From NCBI GenBank assembly GCA_944381115.1, contig CALWJV010000001.1, forward strand, positions 1 through 64,000: a stretch of 64,000 bases of DNA, read 5' to 3'. Source of the stretch: an uncultured Clostridia bacterium (GTDB lineage: Bacteria > Bacillota > Clostridia > Oscillospirales > CAG-272). Numbering within the stretch: position 1 is the stretch's first letter; every line of letters begins with the position of its first letter. The notes beneath the pieces were generated by a model. It did no database searches and had not been told where the DNA came from. It worked only from the letters and a program-made list of their open reading frames with translations. Below, piece after piece: positions 16,020 through 25,161 of the stretch. Made by a program: the position numbers and the translations under genes.

Positions 16020-17801
16020 ATGACGACAAACAATAAAAAAGTTCTGGCTTGGATCGACGAAATGTCTAAAATGACCAAGCCTTCAAAGATCGTATGGATC
16101 GACGGAAGCGAGGAACAGGCTGAAAAACTCAGAGCCGAGGCTTGCTCCACCGGAGAACTTATAAAACTTAACCAAAAACTCCTTCCGAACTGTTATCTCC
16201 ACCGCACCGCTGTAAATGACGTTGCAAGAGTTGAGGACAGAACATTTATCTGTACAAGAAAAAAAGAAGATGCAGGAAATATCAATAACTGGATGGATCC
16301 CAAAGAGTGCTATGAAAAACTTTCTAAACTTTATGACGGCTCAATGGCAGGAAAGACAATGTACATTATTCCCTATTCAATGGGTATTGTCGGATCTGAT
16401 TTTGCTAAAATAGGTATTGAACTTACCGATTCTGTTTATGTTGTACTTAATATGCTCATAATGACAAGGGTCGGCAAAAATGTTTTGGATGCTCTCGGTG
16501 ATAACGGCGATTTCGTAAAGGGACTTCATGCCCGCGCTCAACTTGATGAAAAGAACCGTTACATCGTTCATTTTCCAGAAGACAATACTATTTGGTCAAT
16601 AAACTCCGGTTACGGCGGAAACGTGCTCCTCGGAAAAAAATGCTTTGCGCTCCGTATCGCATCTTACCTCGGACGTAAAGAAGGCTGGATGGCAGAACAT
16701 ATGCTCATTCTAGGACTTGAATCACCGGACGGAAATATAAAATACATTTGTGCTGCTTTCCCTTCTGCCTGCGGAAAAACAAACCTTGCAATGCTTATTC
16801 CTCCGGAAATTTATGCCAAAAAAGGCTACAAAGTATGGTGCGTAGGTGACGATATTGCTTGGCTCCGCGTCGGTTCTGACGGACGCCTTTGGGCGGTTAA
16901 CCCCGAAAATGGATTCTTTGGTGTCGCACCCGGCACAAATGAAAAATCCAACCCCAACGCTCTTCATACAACTAAAAAGAATACCATTTTCACAAACGTT
17001 GTACACAACCTTGACAATAACACGGTTTGGTGGGAAGGTCTTGATAAAAATCCCCCGGCAAACGCAATTGATTGGAAAGGTAATAAATGGGATTATACAA
17101 AATACAACAAAAATGACAAATCCACGTGTGGGGCTCATCCCAATTCACGCTTCACCGCTATGGCAACCAACTGTCCCTGCATTTCCAGTGAATTCAACAA
17201 TCCTGCCGGAGTTCCTATCACTGCTATCGTATTTGGCGGACGCCGTGCAAAAACTGCTCCATTGGTATATCAGTCAACAAGTTGGCAGAACGGTGCATTT
17301 GTCGGTTCCATTATGGCTTCAGAAACAACTGCGGCGGCGGCAGGAGCGGTCGGCGTAGTACGCCGTGACCCTATGGCAATGCGTCCATTCGTCGGATACG
17401 ATATGGGTGACTATTTCGCACATTGGCTTTCTATGGGTACAAGAATTCCTCATCCACCGAAAATTTTCCATGTCAACTGGTTCCGTACCGATGATGAGGG
17501 TAATTTCATATGGCCCGGATTTGGCGATAATATGCGTGTTCTTCTTTGGATTCTCGACCGTTGTGCAGGCAACGTAGACGCAGATATCACTCCTATAGGA
17601 TATATCCCGAAACCTGAAGATATTAACATTGAAGGTCTTGATATCGCGCTTGACACAGTAAAAGAACTTCTCAAAGTTGATAAAGCATCCTGGCTTGAAG
17701 ATATTGAAAACATTAAAGCATTCTATAAGCAAATAGGAGACAGAGTTCCGGTTACTATGTACGATGAACTTGCTGCTCTAGAAGCAAGACTCAAGGCTTG
17801 A
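16020..17801 (+). CDS. pckG: Phosphoenolpyruvate carboxykinase (GTP)
   Basis: 593 residues, the normal length for the GTP-dependent enzyme, starting after AAAGGAGAGGAACCGAT. It interconverts oxaloacetate and phosphoenolpyruvate with GTP/GDP, either for gluconeogenesis or, in fermenters, for CO2 fixation toward succinate or propionate. The P-loop-like kinase motif is FPSACGKTN (about 247-255), followed by the metal-binding GDDIAW. The guanine-binding aromatic segment is also in place (FGDNMRVLLWI). It is a single-gene unit with its own promoter and terminator. Codon choice is smoother than in neighbours, as expected for a highly expressed enzyme. Confidence 0.97.
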   Translation: MTTNNKKVLAWIDEMSKMTKPSKIVWIDGSEEQAEKLRAEACSTGELIKLNQKLLPNCYLHRTAVNDVARVEDRTFICTRKKEDAGNINNWMDPKECYEKLSKLYDGSMAGKTMYIIPYSMGIVGSDFAKIGIELTDSVYVVLNMLIMTRVGKNVLDALGDNGDFVKGLHARAQLDEKNRYIVHFPEDNTIWSINSGYGGNVLLGKKCFALRIASYLGRKEGWMAEHMLILGLESPDGNIKYICAAFPSACGKTNLAMLIPPEIYAKKGYKVWCVGDDIAWLRVGSDGRLWAVNPENGFFGVAPGTNEKSNPNALHTTKKNTIFTNVVHNLDNNTVWWEGLDKNPPANAIDWKGNKWDYTKYNKNDKSTCGAHPNSRFTAMATNCPCISSEFNNPAGVPITAIVFGGRRAKTAPLVYQSTSWQNGAFVGSIMASETTAAAAGAVGVVRRDPMAMRPFVGYDMGDYFAHWLSMGTRIPHPPKIFHVNWFRTDDEGNFIWPGFGDNMRVLLWILDRCAGNVDADITPIGYIPKPEDINIEGLDIALDTVKELLKVDKASWLEDIENIKAFYKQIGDRVPVTMYDELAALEARLKA

Positions 17802-17826
17802 TCGGGTCATAAAAGTCATAAAAACA

Positions 17827-17868
17827 AAATTGCCTCAAATGCTGATTTCCGTGCATTTGAGGCAATTT
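17827..17868 (+). terminator. Terminator of pckG
   Basis: Arms 17827-17842 and 17853-17868 pair perfectly over 16 bp and are followed by TCTTGTTTT. It also serves the Na/Pi symporter gene from the other side. Confidence 0.9.
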
Positions 17869-17946
17869 CTTGTTTTAATTTTAGATTTATTTAAATGTTT
17901 TTGTTTCCGCTTCGTATCAATCCAAAATTTATAATTAATATTTTTT

Positions 17947-19719
17947 CTACTGCATTTCTATTATGTATTTCTCGGAATATTCTTTGACTTTTTTATCGTA
18001 ATTTTTGTTATCGCTTTTCAGACTCTGAGTAAAACTATGCATTCCAAGGCTGTTGTGTGATATCTCTATAATACATCCGGCAACATTTGAACAATGGTCT
18101 GCAACTCGCTCAAGATTCGTCAGTATGTCTGTAAGTATAAATCCGAGTTCGATCGTACATTCATTATTTTTAAGGCGGTTTATATGACGAAGTCTGACCT
18201 GCGCCTGCAATCTGTCTATTATCTCTTCAAGCGGCTCTACATTATATGCCGTATCTATGCTGTTATATTTTATACAATAAACAGCCATATCTGTAATTTC
18301 GTCAATCGCTGAAACAAGTACTTTTAAATCTGAATACGCGGCTTCAGAAAAACTTAATTTTTTTGTATGCATTTCCTGTGCCGATTCCGATATATTTACC
18401 GCATGATCGGAAAGACGTTCAAGATCACTTATAAGGTGAAGCATTTTTGTAACCTCAATTCCGTCCTGAGCGCTAAGATCTTTAGAAGAAAGTTCCAAAA
18501 GGTAAGAACCAAGTTCATCTTCATACATATCAACTTCATTCTCTTCATTTTGAATATTTTTAAAAATCTTTTCATCGTAATTTTTAATCAGATCAAGTGA
18601 TTTTTTTATTGACGCAACAGATGTTTCTGCCATATTTAAGGTTACAACACGGCACTGTTGAAGCGCTGCCGCGGGAGTTGCCATAAGGCGGCGGTCAAGA
18701 AGGATATTTTTTTCTTCATTCTTTTTATCCTTGACAATGAATGTTGCAAGTTTGCCGAGTTGCTTCCCGAAAGGAAGAAGCATTGCAGTACAAAGCAAAT
18801 TGAACATAGTATGAATGATCGCTATTGAAGAAGCCGTAACCTTTTCAGGAAAAGGAAGAACAAAGATCGCATCCACAATGGTATATGCAGTCAACAGTAT
18901 CACAGTACCGATTATATTAAAAGAAAGATGAACCCAGGCAACACGTTTTGCGTTTTTATTGGCGCCTATTGAAGAAATCATAGCCGTTGCACAAGTTCCT
19001 ATATTCTGACCCATAATAATCGGAATGGCAACTACAAAAGGAATACTTATATTCGTTGCAAGTGTTTGAAGGATTCCAACAGACGCAGATGAAGACTGAA
19101 TGATCGCAGTTATGATTGCGCCGGCAAAAACACCGAGGACCGGTATCCCTTCAAAAAACAGCATAAAATTTGTTAAAGCATTTATTATCACGTCACTGTC
19201 ATTTATAGCGTCGCTCATAATATCCATTCCATAAATAAGTGTAGAAAAGCCAAGAAGTATCAGGCCAAGATCCTTACGTCTAGGATTTTTAAGAAAACAG
19301 TACATGATGACACCTGCTACTGCAAGTATAGGTGTAAATGTCGACGGTTTACAGAATGTAAGGAGTATCTCAATGAAACTTGTCCCTCCGCTCTGTATAT
19401 CCATAAGAGAAAGTATCCAAGCGGTTACTGTGGTACCGACATTTGCACCCATTATGACCGGAATTGCATAAGGAAACGCCATTATACCGGAGTTTACAAA
19501 CCCTACCAACATGACTGTTGTTGCAGATGATGACTGAATTATTGCAGTAACACCTGCACCGAGAAGAAACCCTTTTATAGGATTTGAAGTGAGTTTGCTT
19601 AAAAGTACGCTAAGTTGATTTCCGGCGCTCTTTTCAAGCCCGTCACCCATAGTCTGCATTCCGAAAAGAAAAAGAGAAACTCCTGCAAGCATTGTTAATA
19701 CGGGAAGTAAAATGTCCAT
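17947..19719 (-). CDS. Na+/phosphate symporter family protein with PhoU-like domain
   Basis: 590 residues, starting after GAAGGAAAAAA. The first 340 residues carry the duplicated Na/Pi-cotransporter (SLC34/NptA) fold, with QSSSATT at 62-68 and a second QSSSAS near residue 210; about eight to ten membrane segments. The C-terminal 220 residues are a cytoplasmic PhoU-like helical domain with two repeats (SDLERLSDHAVN and NLERVADHCSN). Members import phosphate driven by Na+. It is monocistronic. This architecture is common in Firmicutes and distinct from PstSCAB. Confidence 0.93.
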   Translation of the reverse strand: MDILLPVLTMLAGVSLFLFGMQTMGDGLEKSAGNQLSVLLSKLTSNPIKGFLLGAGVTAIIQSSSATTVMLVGFVNSGIMAFPYAIPVIMGANVGTTVTAWILSLMDIQSGGTSFIEILLTFCKPSTFTPILAVAGVIMYCFLKNPRRKDLGLILLGFSTLIYGMDIMSDAINDSDVIINALTNFMLFFEGIPVLGVFAGAIITAIIQSSSASVGILQTLATNISIPFVVAIPIIMGQNIGTCATAMISSIGANKNAKRVAWVHLSFNIIGTVILLTAYTIVDAIFVLPFPEKVTASSIAIIHTMFNLLCTAMLLPFGKQLGKLATFIVKDKKNEEKNILLDRRLMATPAAALQQCRVVTLNMAETSVASIKKSLDLIKNYDEKIFKNIQNEENEVDMYEDELGSYLLELSSKDLSAQDGIEVTKMLHLISDLERLSDHAVNISESAQEMHTKKLSFSEAAYSDLKVLVSAIDEITDMAVYCIKYNSIDTAYNVEPLEEIIDRLQAQVRLRHINRLKNNECTIELGFILTDILTNLERVADHCSNVAGCIIEISHNSLGMHSFTQSLKSDNKNYDKKVKEYSEKYIIEMQ

Positions 19720-19992
19720 TTTTTTCCTTCTTTCTTAATAATTTGTGTCTTAATATATTATTTTTTTACACGTTATATAACTATTTTAATATGAAATTAT
19801 GAATAAATATACAATATATTCCACATAACGTTCTTTTTTCACAAAAAACGGCATTCTGCACAATAAACAATTATTTAATTTATATTTTATAAAATAACTG
19901 TACAAAATAAAATTTATACTGTTTTATGCTACATATATAGCATATGGCACTGGTTTTTAACCTTGACTGTAAAATCATTTTTCTTATTTCCA
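19720..19992. other. AT-rich intergenic region
   Basis: No gene is seen. A small perfect hairpin TATGCTA/TAGCATA lies near 19926-19945. The promoter for the minus-strand symporter gene presumably lies in the left half but no clean pair of boxes is visible. Confidence 0.4.
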
Positions 19993-20021
19993 TTGACAAA
20001 ATCTTCTCATTATAATATAAT
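19993..20021 (+). promoter_or_regulatory. Promoter of the cobalamin-controlled operon
   Basis: TTGACA (19993-19998), 17 nt, TATAAT (20016-20021). Transcription would start about 10 nt before the riboswitch. Confidence 0.85.
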
Positions 20022-20029
20022 AAATCATG

Positions 20030-20232
20030 TGAAAAAGGGAATCAGGTGAAAATCCTGAGCGAGCACGTCGCCGTAAGCGTTAAAAAAGCAGTTTTTGTTT
20101 AAAAACTGCTTTATAGGAAAAACCGTATATTTCTGCCGCAAGAAATGAAACGCCATTGGATTTTTCAATAAATTATTTTGAAAATTCTGAGAAGGTCGGT
20201 TTTTTGACGTAAGCCGAAAGACCTTGCACATA
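20030..20232 (+). ncRNA. Cobalamin riboswitch
   Basis: The conserved parts of the B12-element appear in order: AAAGGGAATCAGGTGAAAAT then CCTGAGC, GCCGTAAGC, GCCATTGG, CTGAGAAGGTCGG and AAGCCGAAAGACCTTGC. A variable AGCAGTTTTT/AAAAACTGCT stem is inserted near 20085-20113. The downstream TTAATTT/AAAATTAA hairpin just before the AAGGAG of the first gene suggests translational control. It should switch off the two B12-related genes when adenosylcobalamin is plentiful. Confidence 0.93.
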
Positions 20233-20299
20233 AACAAAAATTTCTGCGAGCGCCTAATTTAATTTCTGTAAAATTAATTTAATAAGGAGAAAAAAGAAA

Positions 20300-20701
20300 A
20301 TGAAAAAAACAAAAATTTTAAAAAAATTCTTATTCATTTGTCTTTGCCTGATACTGACTGCGGCTACGGTATTTGCAATGGCAGCATGCACGGGTGAAGA
20401 AGGTAATTCCCAAGAAGTATCATTTACTTTAAAGGTGGTCACACTTGACGGAGCAGAAACTTCCACAGTCATAACAACGACTAAAAAAACTGTCGGAGAA
20501 GCACTTCTTGATAAAGGTATCATTTCCGGAGAGGACGGACAATACGGTCTGTATATTAAATCGGTAAACGGAATAACTGCCGATTACGATACAGATAAAA
20601 CTTACTGGGCATTTTATATTAACGGTGAATACGCCATGACCGGAGTCGATAAAACCGATATAACAGACGGTGCTACATATATGCTTAAAGTAGAAAAATG
20701 A
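20300..20701 (+). CDS. DUF4430 lipoprotein, probable cobalamin/corrinoid-binding
   Basis: 133 residues. The N-terminus is a lipoprotein signal with lipobox MAAC, cleaved before C30 or so. The mature part is one DUF4430 domain, the beta-grasp-like fold shared with the C-terminal domain of transcobalamin and intrinsic factor; the motifs GEALLDKGII, YGLYIKSVNG and YWAFYINGEYA are typical. It sits on the cell surface. Being directly under a B12 riboswitch and overlapping an ECF S-component gene by 4 nt makes a corrinoid-capture role likely; the binding itself is inferred from fold and context. Confidence 0.85.
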   Translation: MKKTKILKKFLFICLCLILTAATVFAMAACTGEEGNSQEVSFTLKVVTLDGAETSTVITTTKKTVGEALLDKGIISGEDGQYGLYIKSVNGITADYDTDKTYWAFYINGEYAMTGVDKTDITDGATYMLKVEK

Positions 20702-21210
20702 TAAAAAACAAAACACGGGAACTGATTCTGTTTTCTTTACTCGGTACAACAATGTTCGTTTCAAAAATAATAACAGAAGCATTGCCTAACATACACCTTA
20801 TAGGACTTTTTATAGTTGCCTTTACAGTAGTATTCAGGGTAAAAGCCCTCATACCGATATATGTTTTTGTATTTTTGACCGGTCTTTACGGAGGTTTTTC
20901 TTTTTGGTGGCTACCTTATCTTTACATTTGGGATATTCTCTGGCTTATGGTAATGATAATGCCAAAAAACTTGCCGGCAAAATTAGCAGCACCGTTATAT
21001 ATGGCAGTATCAGGAATATTCGGGCTTTTATTCGGAACACTTTACTCGCCTGCACAGGCCCTGCTATTTGGATATAATTTTGAAAAAACGATTGCATGGA
21101 TCATTGCAGGACTTCCCTATGATATGATTCATGCGATAAGTAACTTTTTAATAGCAACATTGACTCTCCCGCTTATCAAAGTGCTTAAAAGAGGAATAAA
21201 AAGCATGTGA
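20698..21210 (+). CDS. ECF transporter S component, probable corrinoid specificity
   Basis: 170 residues with about six membrane segments, the size of ECF S components. Motifs such as LFSLLGTTMF at the N-terminus and WIIAGLPYDMIHAISNF near the C-terminus fit this family, with the Ala/Gly-rich first helix that docks on EcfT. The ATG overlaps the DUF4430 stop (ATGA). No EcfA/EcfT genes are nearby, so it presumably uses a shared energising module, as group II S components do. The riboswitch indicates cobalamin or a precursor as substrate; sequence alone does not say which. Confidence 0.82.
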   Translation: MIKNKTRELILFSLLGTTMFVSKIITEALPNIHLIGLFIVAFTVVFRVKALIPIYVFVFLTGLYGGFSFWWLPYLYIWDILWLMVMIMPKNLPAKLAAPLYMAVSGIFGLLFGTLYSPAQALLFGYNFEKTIAWIIAGLPYDMIHAISNFLIATLTLPLIKVLKRGIKSM

Positions 21211-21289
21211 GATAAACTCATATCACAGTATAAAATCACAGTATAAAAATATTTTTGCACCGATATGTGCATGTGAAACGGAGGAATTT

Positions 21290-23464
21290 ATGAAATTAAG
21301 CGATATCTTCGGAAATGCTAAATGGATAGGAACAAAAGACAAGGACATTTCCCCGATAATAAGGGACTCTTTCATTCTTTCAAAAGTATATGAAAACATT
21401 AAAATTAATATCATAGGACTTGGCGGATACATTCTTTACATAAACGGGAAAAAAGCAACGGATAAATATTATCTACCGCTCAATTCCGATTTTGAACCGC
21501 GAAAAAATTATCCCGCAGGCGAGGTGCTGTCCCACAGAATTTACTCCGACAGTTTTGAAATTTCTCACCTTCTCAAAAAAGGAAAGAATACTGTTACCGT
21601 TATTTTAGGTGACGGTTGGTACTCCAGAAAAAACTCTTCGTGGGAAGATACATGCATAACTTACGGAAACAAAAAATTGATATACCGTATATTTGATGAA
21701 AAAAATGATATTCTGCTTTCGGGTATAAAGGCAAAGTATAATATCTCTTACGTAAAGGAATGTAATTTTTTAACCCACGAAATACAGGACTATACAGGTT
21801 TTTCCGAAGATTTTTTTATGACTGAGTACGATGATAGCAAGTGGAAAAACGCCGTTGAAGAAGAAGCCCCGAATACCGAATATTATTTTTCAGACTGTCC
21901 CCGTGACAGCGTTTCTGAAAAAATCACTCCTGTAAAAATTAAAAATATGGACGGTTCGGTAATATACGATGCCGGAAAAAATCTTTCCGGCATCCCGCTA
22001 TTACGGTCCGGAAAAGCGGGACAATCTGTAACAGTTCTTTTTTCTGAAGAACTTGATAAAAACGGCGCGCTTGATATGAAATACAATCACGGGCAACGCT
22101 TCGTTTTTACCGCAGACAAAGAAGGCAGAATAATTGCACCTTCTTTCGTTTGGTTCGGTTTCAGATACTTTTCTGTATCAGGTAATGCAGAAGCAATATC
22201 GGTTTATAAGATTCACTCTGACGTAAAAATATCATCGTCATTTAATTCAAACAGTGAAATATTAAACTGGATATACGGTACTTATCTAAATACTCAACTT
22301 TGTAATATGCATGAAGGAATTCCTTCCGACTGTCCGCACATTGAACGTAAAGGCTACACCGGTGACGGTCAACTTTGTGCAAAATCCGCAATGCTTACCC
22401 TTGATGCAAAAGAATTTTATAAAAAGTGGATCTCAGATATTTCCGACTGCCAGGACAGAGTAAGCGGTCACGTTCAGTATACCGCCCCATATACAAAAAA
22501 CGGAGGAGGTCCCGGAGGATGGGGAATAGCCATCGTTAATGTTCCTATAGATTATTACATCCGATACGGTGACATAAATGAGGCTAAAAAACTTTACCCT
22601 CAGATGCTACGATTCTTTGATTACCTTGAGGCACACAGTCAAGAGCACTTGGTAACAAGCGATATTCCGGGTGCATGGTGCCTTGGCGAATGGTGTACTC
22701 CCGGTCCGGTAATTTTGCCTGCGCCGTTCGTGAATAATTATTTTTATATAAAAGGTCTTACAAAAGTCATCCGTCTTGCTGAACTTATCGGAAAAGATCA
22801 AGATATACCGTATCTTGAAAAAAAACTTGCTGAACGTAAATCTGCAACAACCGCTGCTTACTTCAACACTTTTGACAGTAATTTCATAGGGAATGTTCAA
22901 GGTGCAAACGCCTTTGCTCTTGACATAGGACTTGGAAACGAAAAAACAAAGAAAAATTTTATTGATTATTACAAAAAAAATACTTTTTATGATACCGGTA
23001 TCTTCGGTACCGAGATAGTTACGCGGCTTCTATTTGAATATGGAGAAGCGGAAACTTCATTCAAACTATTAACATCTGAAGTACCGGAACGAAGTTTTGG
23101 GTACTGGAAAAATACTTCTGCCACCACATTTAGAGAAGAGTGGGGTGTTGCACGATCCAATAATCACCCGATGTTTGGCGCAATAATCGCTCTTTTTTAC
23201 GAATATATTCTCGGAATTAATCAGGAAAAAGGGTCAGTGGGATACAAATCACCTGTAATAAAGCCATTATTAATAAAAGGTCTTACAAATGTCTCCGGAT
23301 CTATTGAAACCAAGTATGGAAAAATTGAGGTTGAATATAATAACCTAAACGGAAAATTTACCCTTAACGTAAACATTCCTGATAAACTCACTGCTACGGT
23401 AATTTTACCAGACAAAAGTAAAAGCAATGTAAATGGAAAAGCAGTACTCACCTGTGATGTTTAA
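21290..23464 (+). CDS. Alpha-L-rhamnosidase-type glycoside hydrolase, family GH78
   Basis: 724 residues after an AACGGAGGAATTT site. An N-terminal beta-sandwich (about 1-300, YILYINGK) is followed by the (alpha/alpha)6 barrel. The GH78 signature appears as DCPHIERKGYTGDGQ (about 347-361; usual form DCPQRDERLGWTGD) and the C-terminal catalytic segment as TTFREEWG (about 612-619). A C-terminal beta domain ends the protein. It lacks a signal peptide, so it is cytoplasmic and acts on imported rhamnosides. It is monocistronic, 80 nt after the ECF gene, with its own terminator. Confidence 0.9.
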   Translation: MKLSDIFGNAKWIGTKDKDISPIIRDSFILSKVYENIKINIIGLGGYILYINGKKATDKYYLPLNSDFEPRKNYPAGEVLSHRIYSDSFEISHLLKKGKNTVTVILGDGWYSRKNSSWEDTCITYGNKKLIYRIFDEKNDILLSGIKAKYNISYVKECNFLTHEIQDYTGFSEDFFMTEYDDSKWKNAVEEEAPNTEYYFSDCPRDSVSEKITPVKIKNMDGSVIYDAGKNLSGIPLLRSGKAGQSVTVLFSEELDKNGALDMKYNHGQRFVFTADKEGRIIAPSFVWFGFRYFSVSGNAEAISVYKIHSDVKISSSFNSNSEILNWIYGTYLNTQLCNMHEGIPSDCPHIERKGYTGDGQLCAKSAMLTLDAKEFYKKWISDISDCQDRVSGHVQYTAPYTKNGGGPGGWGIAIVNVPIDYYIRYGDINEAKKLYPQMLRFFDYLEAHSQEHLVTSDIPGAWCLGEWCTPGPVILPAPFVNNYFYIKGLTKVIRLAELIGKDQDIPYLEKKLAERKSATTAAYFNTFDSNFIGNVQGANAFALDIGLGNEKTKKNFIDYYKKNTFYDTGIFGTEIVTRLLFEYGEAETSFKLLTSEVPERSFGYWKNTSATTFREEWGVARSNNHPMFGAIIALFYEYILGINQEKGSVGYKSPVIKPLLIKGLTNVSGSIETKYGKIEVEYNNLNGKFTLNVNIPDKLTATVILPDKSKSNVNGKAVLTCDV

Positions 23465-23478
23465 AATCACCATGGCAT

Positions 23479-23539
23479 AAACCCACTTTTTATTTGATCG
23501 TTTTAAAAGAGATTTTAAAAAGGTGGGTTCATTTTTTTA
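23479..23539 (+). terminator. Terminator of the GH78 gene
   Basis: AAACCCAC and GGTGGGTT arms with extra AAAA/TTTT pairing enclose a loop rich in TTTTAAAA; a T run follows at 23531-23539. Confidence 0.75.
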
Positions 23540-23545
23540 TTTCTA

Positions 23546-23574
23546 TTGACAAAAATAATATCGAATGATATAAT
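23546..23574 (+). promoter_or_regulatory. Promoter of the MFS gene
   Basis: TTGACA (23546-23551), 17 nt, TATAAT (23569-23574). The leader of about 150 nt contains a GTCCGCC/GGCGAC hairpin at 23702-23717 just before the ribosome site, which may regulate translation. Confidence 0.8.
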
Positions 23575-23733
23575 GGTTAAAATTCTATAAAAAATGTTTT
23601 TTACATCAAAAATCTTAATAATATCGGTATTGCAAACAGTTTTTGTCAAAACACCTTACCCCGGAAGTAAATTTTTTATACTCGGAAATTAAAAATCAAC
23701 AGTCCGCCTTTGGCGACAGATCGGAGAACGTTC

Positions 23734-25032
23734 ATGGATACCACCGATATTTTCAATTCAAAGGATTATCGACGCTCACGAAACGGATACAATGCTTTTT
23801 GCGCATTTGAGTATATGATCAGCCTACTCGTAACCGATGCTTTTTTGGCAAAATTGCTTTTAAACCTTGGAATAAGCGATTCACTGATAGGGATAATTTC
23901 TTCAATAGTATCGCTTGCCTGCGTTTTCCAATTTTTTTCAATTATTATCTGCAGAAGACGCCTGAACACAAAAAAAACAATAATTACTTTTTATATGTTG
24001 TGGGAATTTATATTCATGGCGCTCTATCTTATTCCGTTTTTACCAATCAAAAACGGAATAAAAATTATCATAATGATATTGATCATTCTTGGATACTTTA
24101 TTAAGAATGTTTTTTCAAATATACTTTTCCGTTGGGCAAACGCCTATGTATCACCAAATGAAAGAGCGGTATTTTCAGCAAAAAAAGAAATAATTTCACT
24201 TATCTCCGGTACGATTTTTACCATTGCTGTCGGATTTATATTCGACAAATTTGAAAAGACAGGCAATATTGACGGAGGGTTTATTTTCATTGCCATTCTT
24301 ATATTGATTTTAACATCTCTGTGCTTTATCACTCTTTATATGATAAAAAACGAAGATATTTCCGAAAAAAAGATAATAAAAAAATCTGTTTCAGATATAT
24401 TAAAAAATACTCTATGCAACAAAAAACTTATTCCTGTTATCTTTTACACCGTCTTATGGTATATGACAACGTATTTTACAACAGGTTTTATCGGCACTTT
24501 TAAAACAAGCGATCTTCTTATTTCTCTTTTTCTTATTCAGGTAATCAACATGATAGCCAATGCTGTAAGGATCTTTGTATCGGTACCTTTCGGACGCTTT
24601 TCAGATAAAACTTCTTTTGCAAACGGAATAGAACTTTCACTGGTCATAGCCGCGGTAAGTTTCATTTTTTTGTTTTTTACAACAAAAACCACATGGTATT
24701 TTATTATAATTTATACTGTACTTTTCGCCATTACACAGGCGGGGATAAATCAAAACTCATTTAACATCGTATATTGCTATGTGAACAAAGAATACATAAC
24801 AGAAGCACTTTCCGTTGTACACGGTATAGGCGGTCTTTGCGGATTTGGGGCGTCAATAATTGCAAGTTTTATTCTAAGTTATATTCAGGAAAACGGAAAT
24901 CGCTTATTCGGAATTAATGTATATGGTCAGCAGATCCTTGCATTAATTTCTTTTGTCCTTTGTATCGCCGCGACGTTGTTAGTACGACTTGCAATTATAA
25001 AACGCGACCCAAAACAAAGACATGAAATTTAA
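23734..25032 (+). CDS. MFS transporter
   Basis: About 432 residues with roughly twelve hydrophobic segments. The ATG at 23734 has GGAG 7 nt upstream; an in-frame TTG at 23710 would lengthen it by eight residues without a site. The loop motif VPFGRFSDKTS between segments 8 and 9 and the RRRLNTKK loop between segments 2 and 3 match the MFS A-type motifs in degenerate form. Substrate is unknown; the neighbouring GH78 gene hints at a rhamnoside or oligosaccharide, but they have separate promoters. Confidence 0.8.
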   Translation: MDTTDIFNSKDYRRSRNGYNAFCAFEYMISLLVTDAFLAKLLLNLGISDSLIGIISSIVSLACVFQFFSIIICRRRLNTKKTIITFYMLWEFIFMALYLIPFLPIKNGIKIIIMILIILGYFIKNVFSNILFRWANAYVSPNERAVFSAKKEIISLISGTIFTIAVGFIFDKFEKTGNIDGGFIFIAILILILTSLCFITLYMIKNEDISEKKIIKKSVSDILKNTLCNKKLIPVIFYTVLWYMTTYFTTGFIGTFKTSDLLISLFLIQVINMIANAVRIFVSVPFGRFSDKTSFANGIELSLVIAAVSFIFLFFTTKTTWYFIIIYTVLFAITQAGINQNSFNIVYCYVNKEYITEALSVVHGIGGLCGFGASIIASFILSYIQENGNRLFGINVYGQQILALISFVLCIAATLLVRLAIIKRDPKQRHEI

Positions 25033-25041
25033 AATTTAACA

Positions 25042-25097
25042 AAAAAGAGTTGATTTTTATGCATACCGTGACTATGCATATAAAAATTCAACTCTTT
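25042..25097. terminator. Bidirectional terminator
   Basis: AAAAAGAGTTGATTTTTATGCATA and its partner ending in AACTCTTT pair with one bulge; A and T runs flank both sides. It separates the converging MFS and GDPD genes. Confidence 0.85.
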
Positions 25098-25161
25098 ATT
25101 TTTAATTATACGATTTTATTACACTAATTATTTTAAAAGATCCGCTTTCATAATTTTGTTT

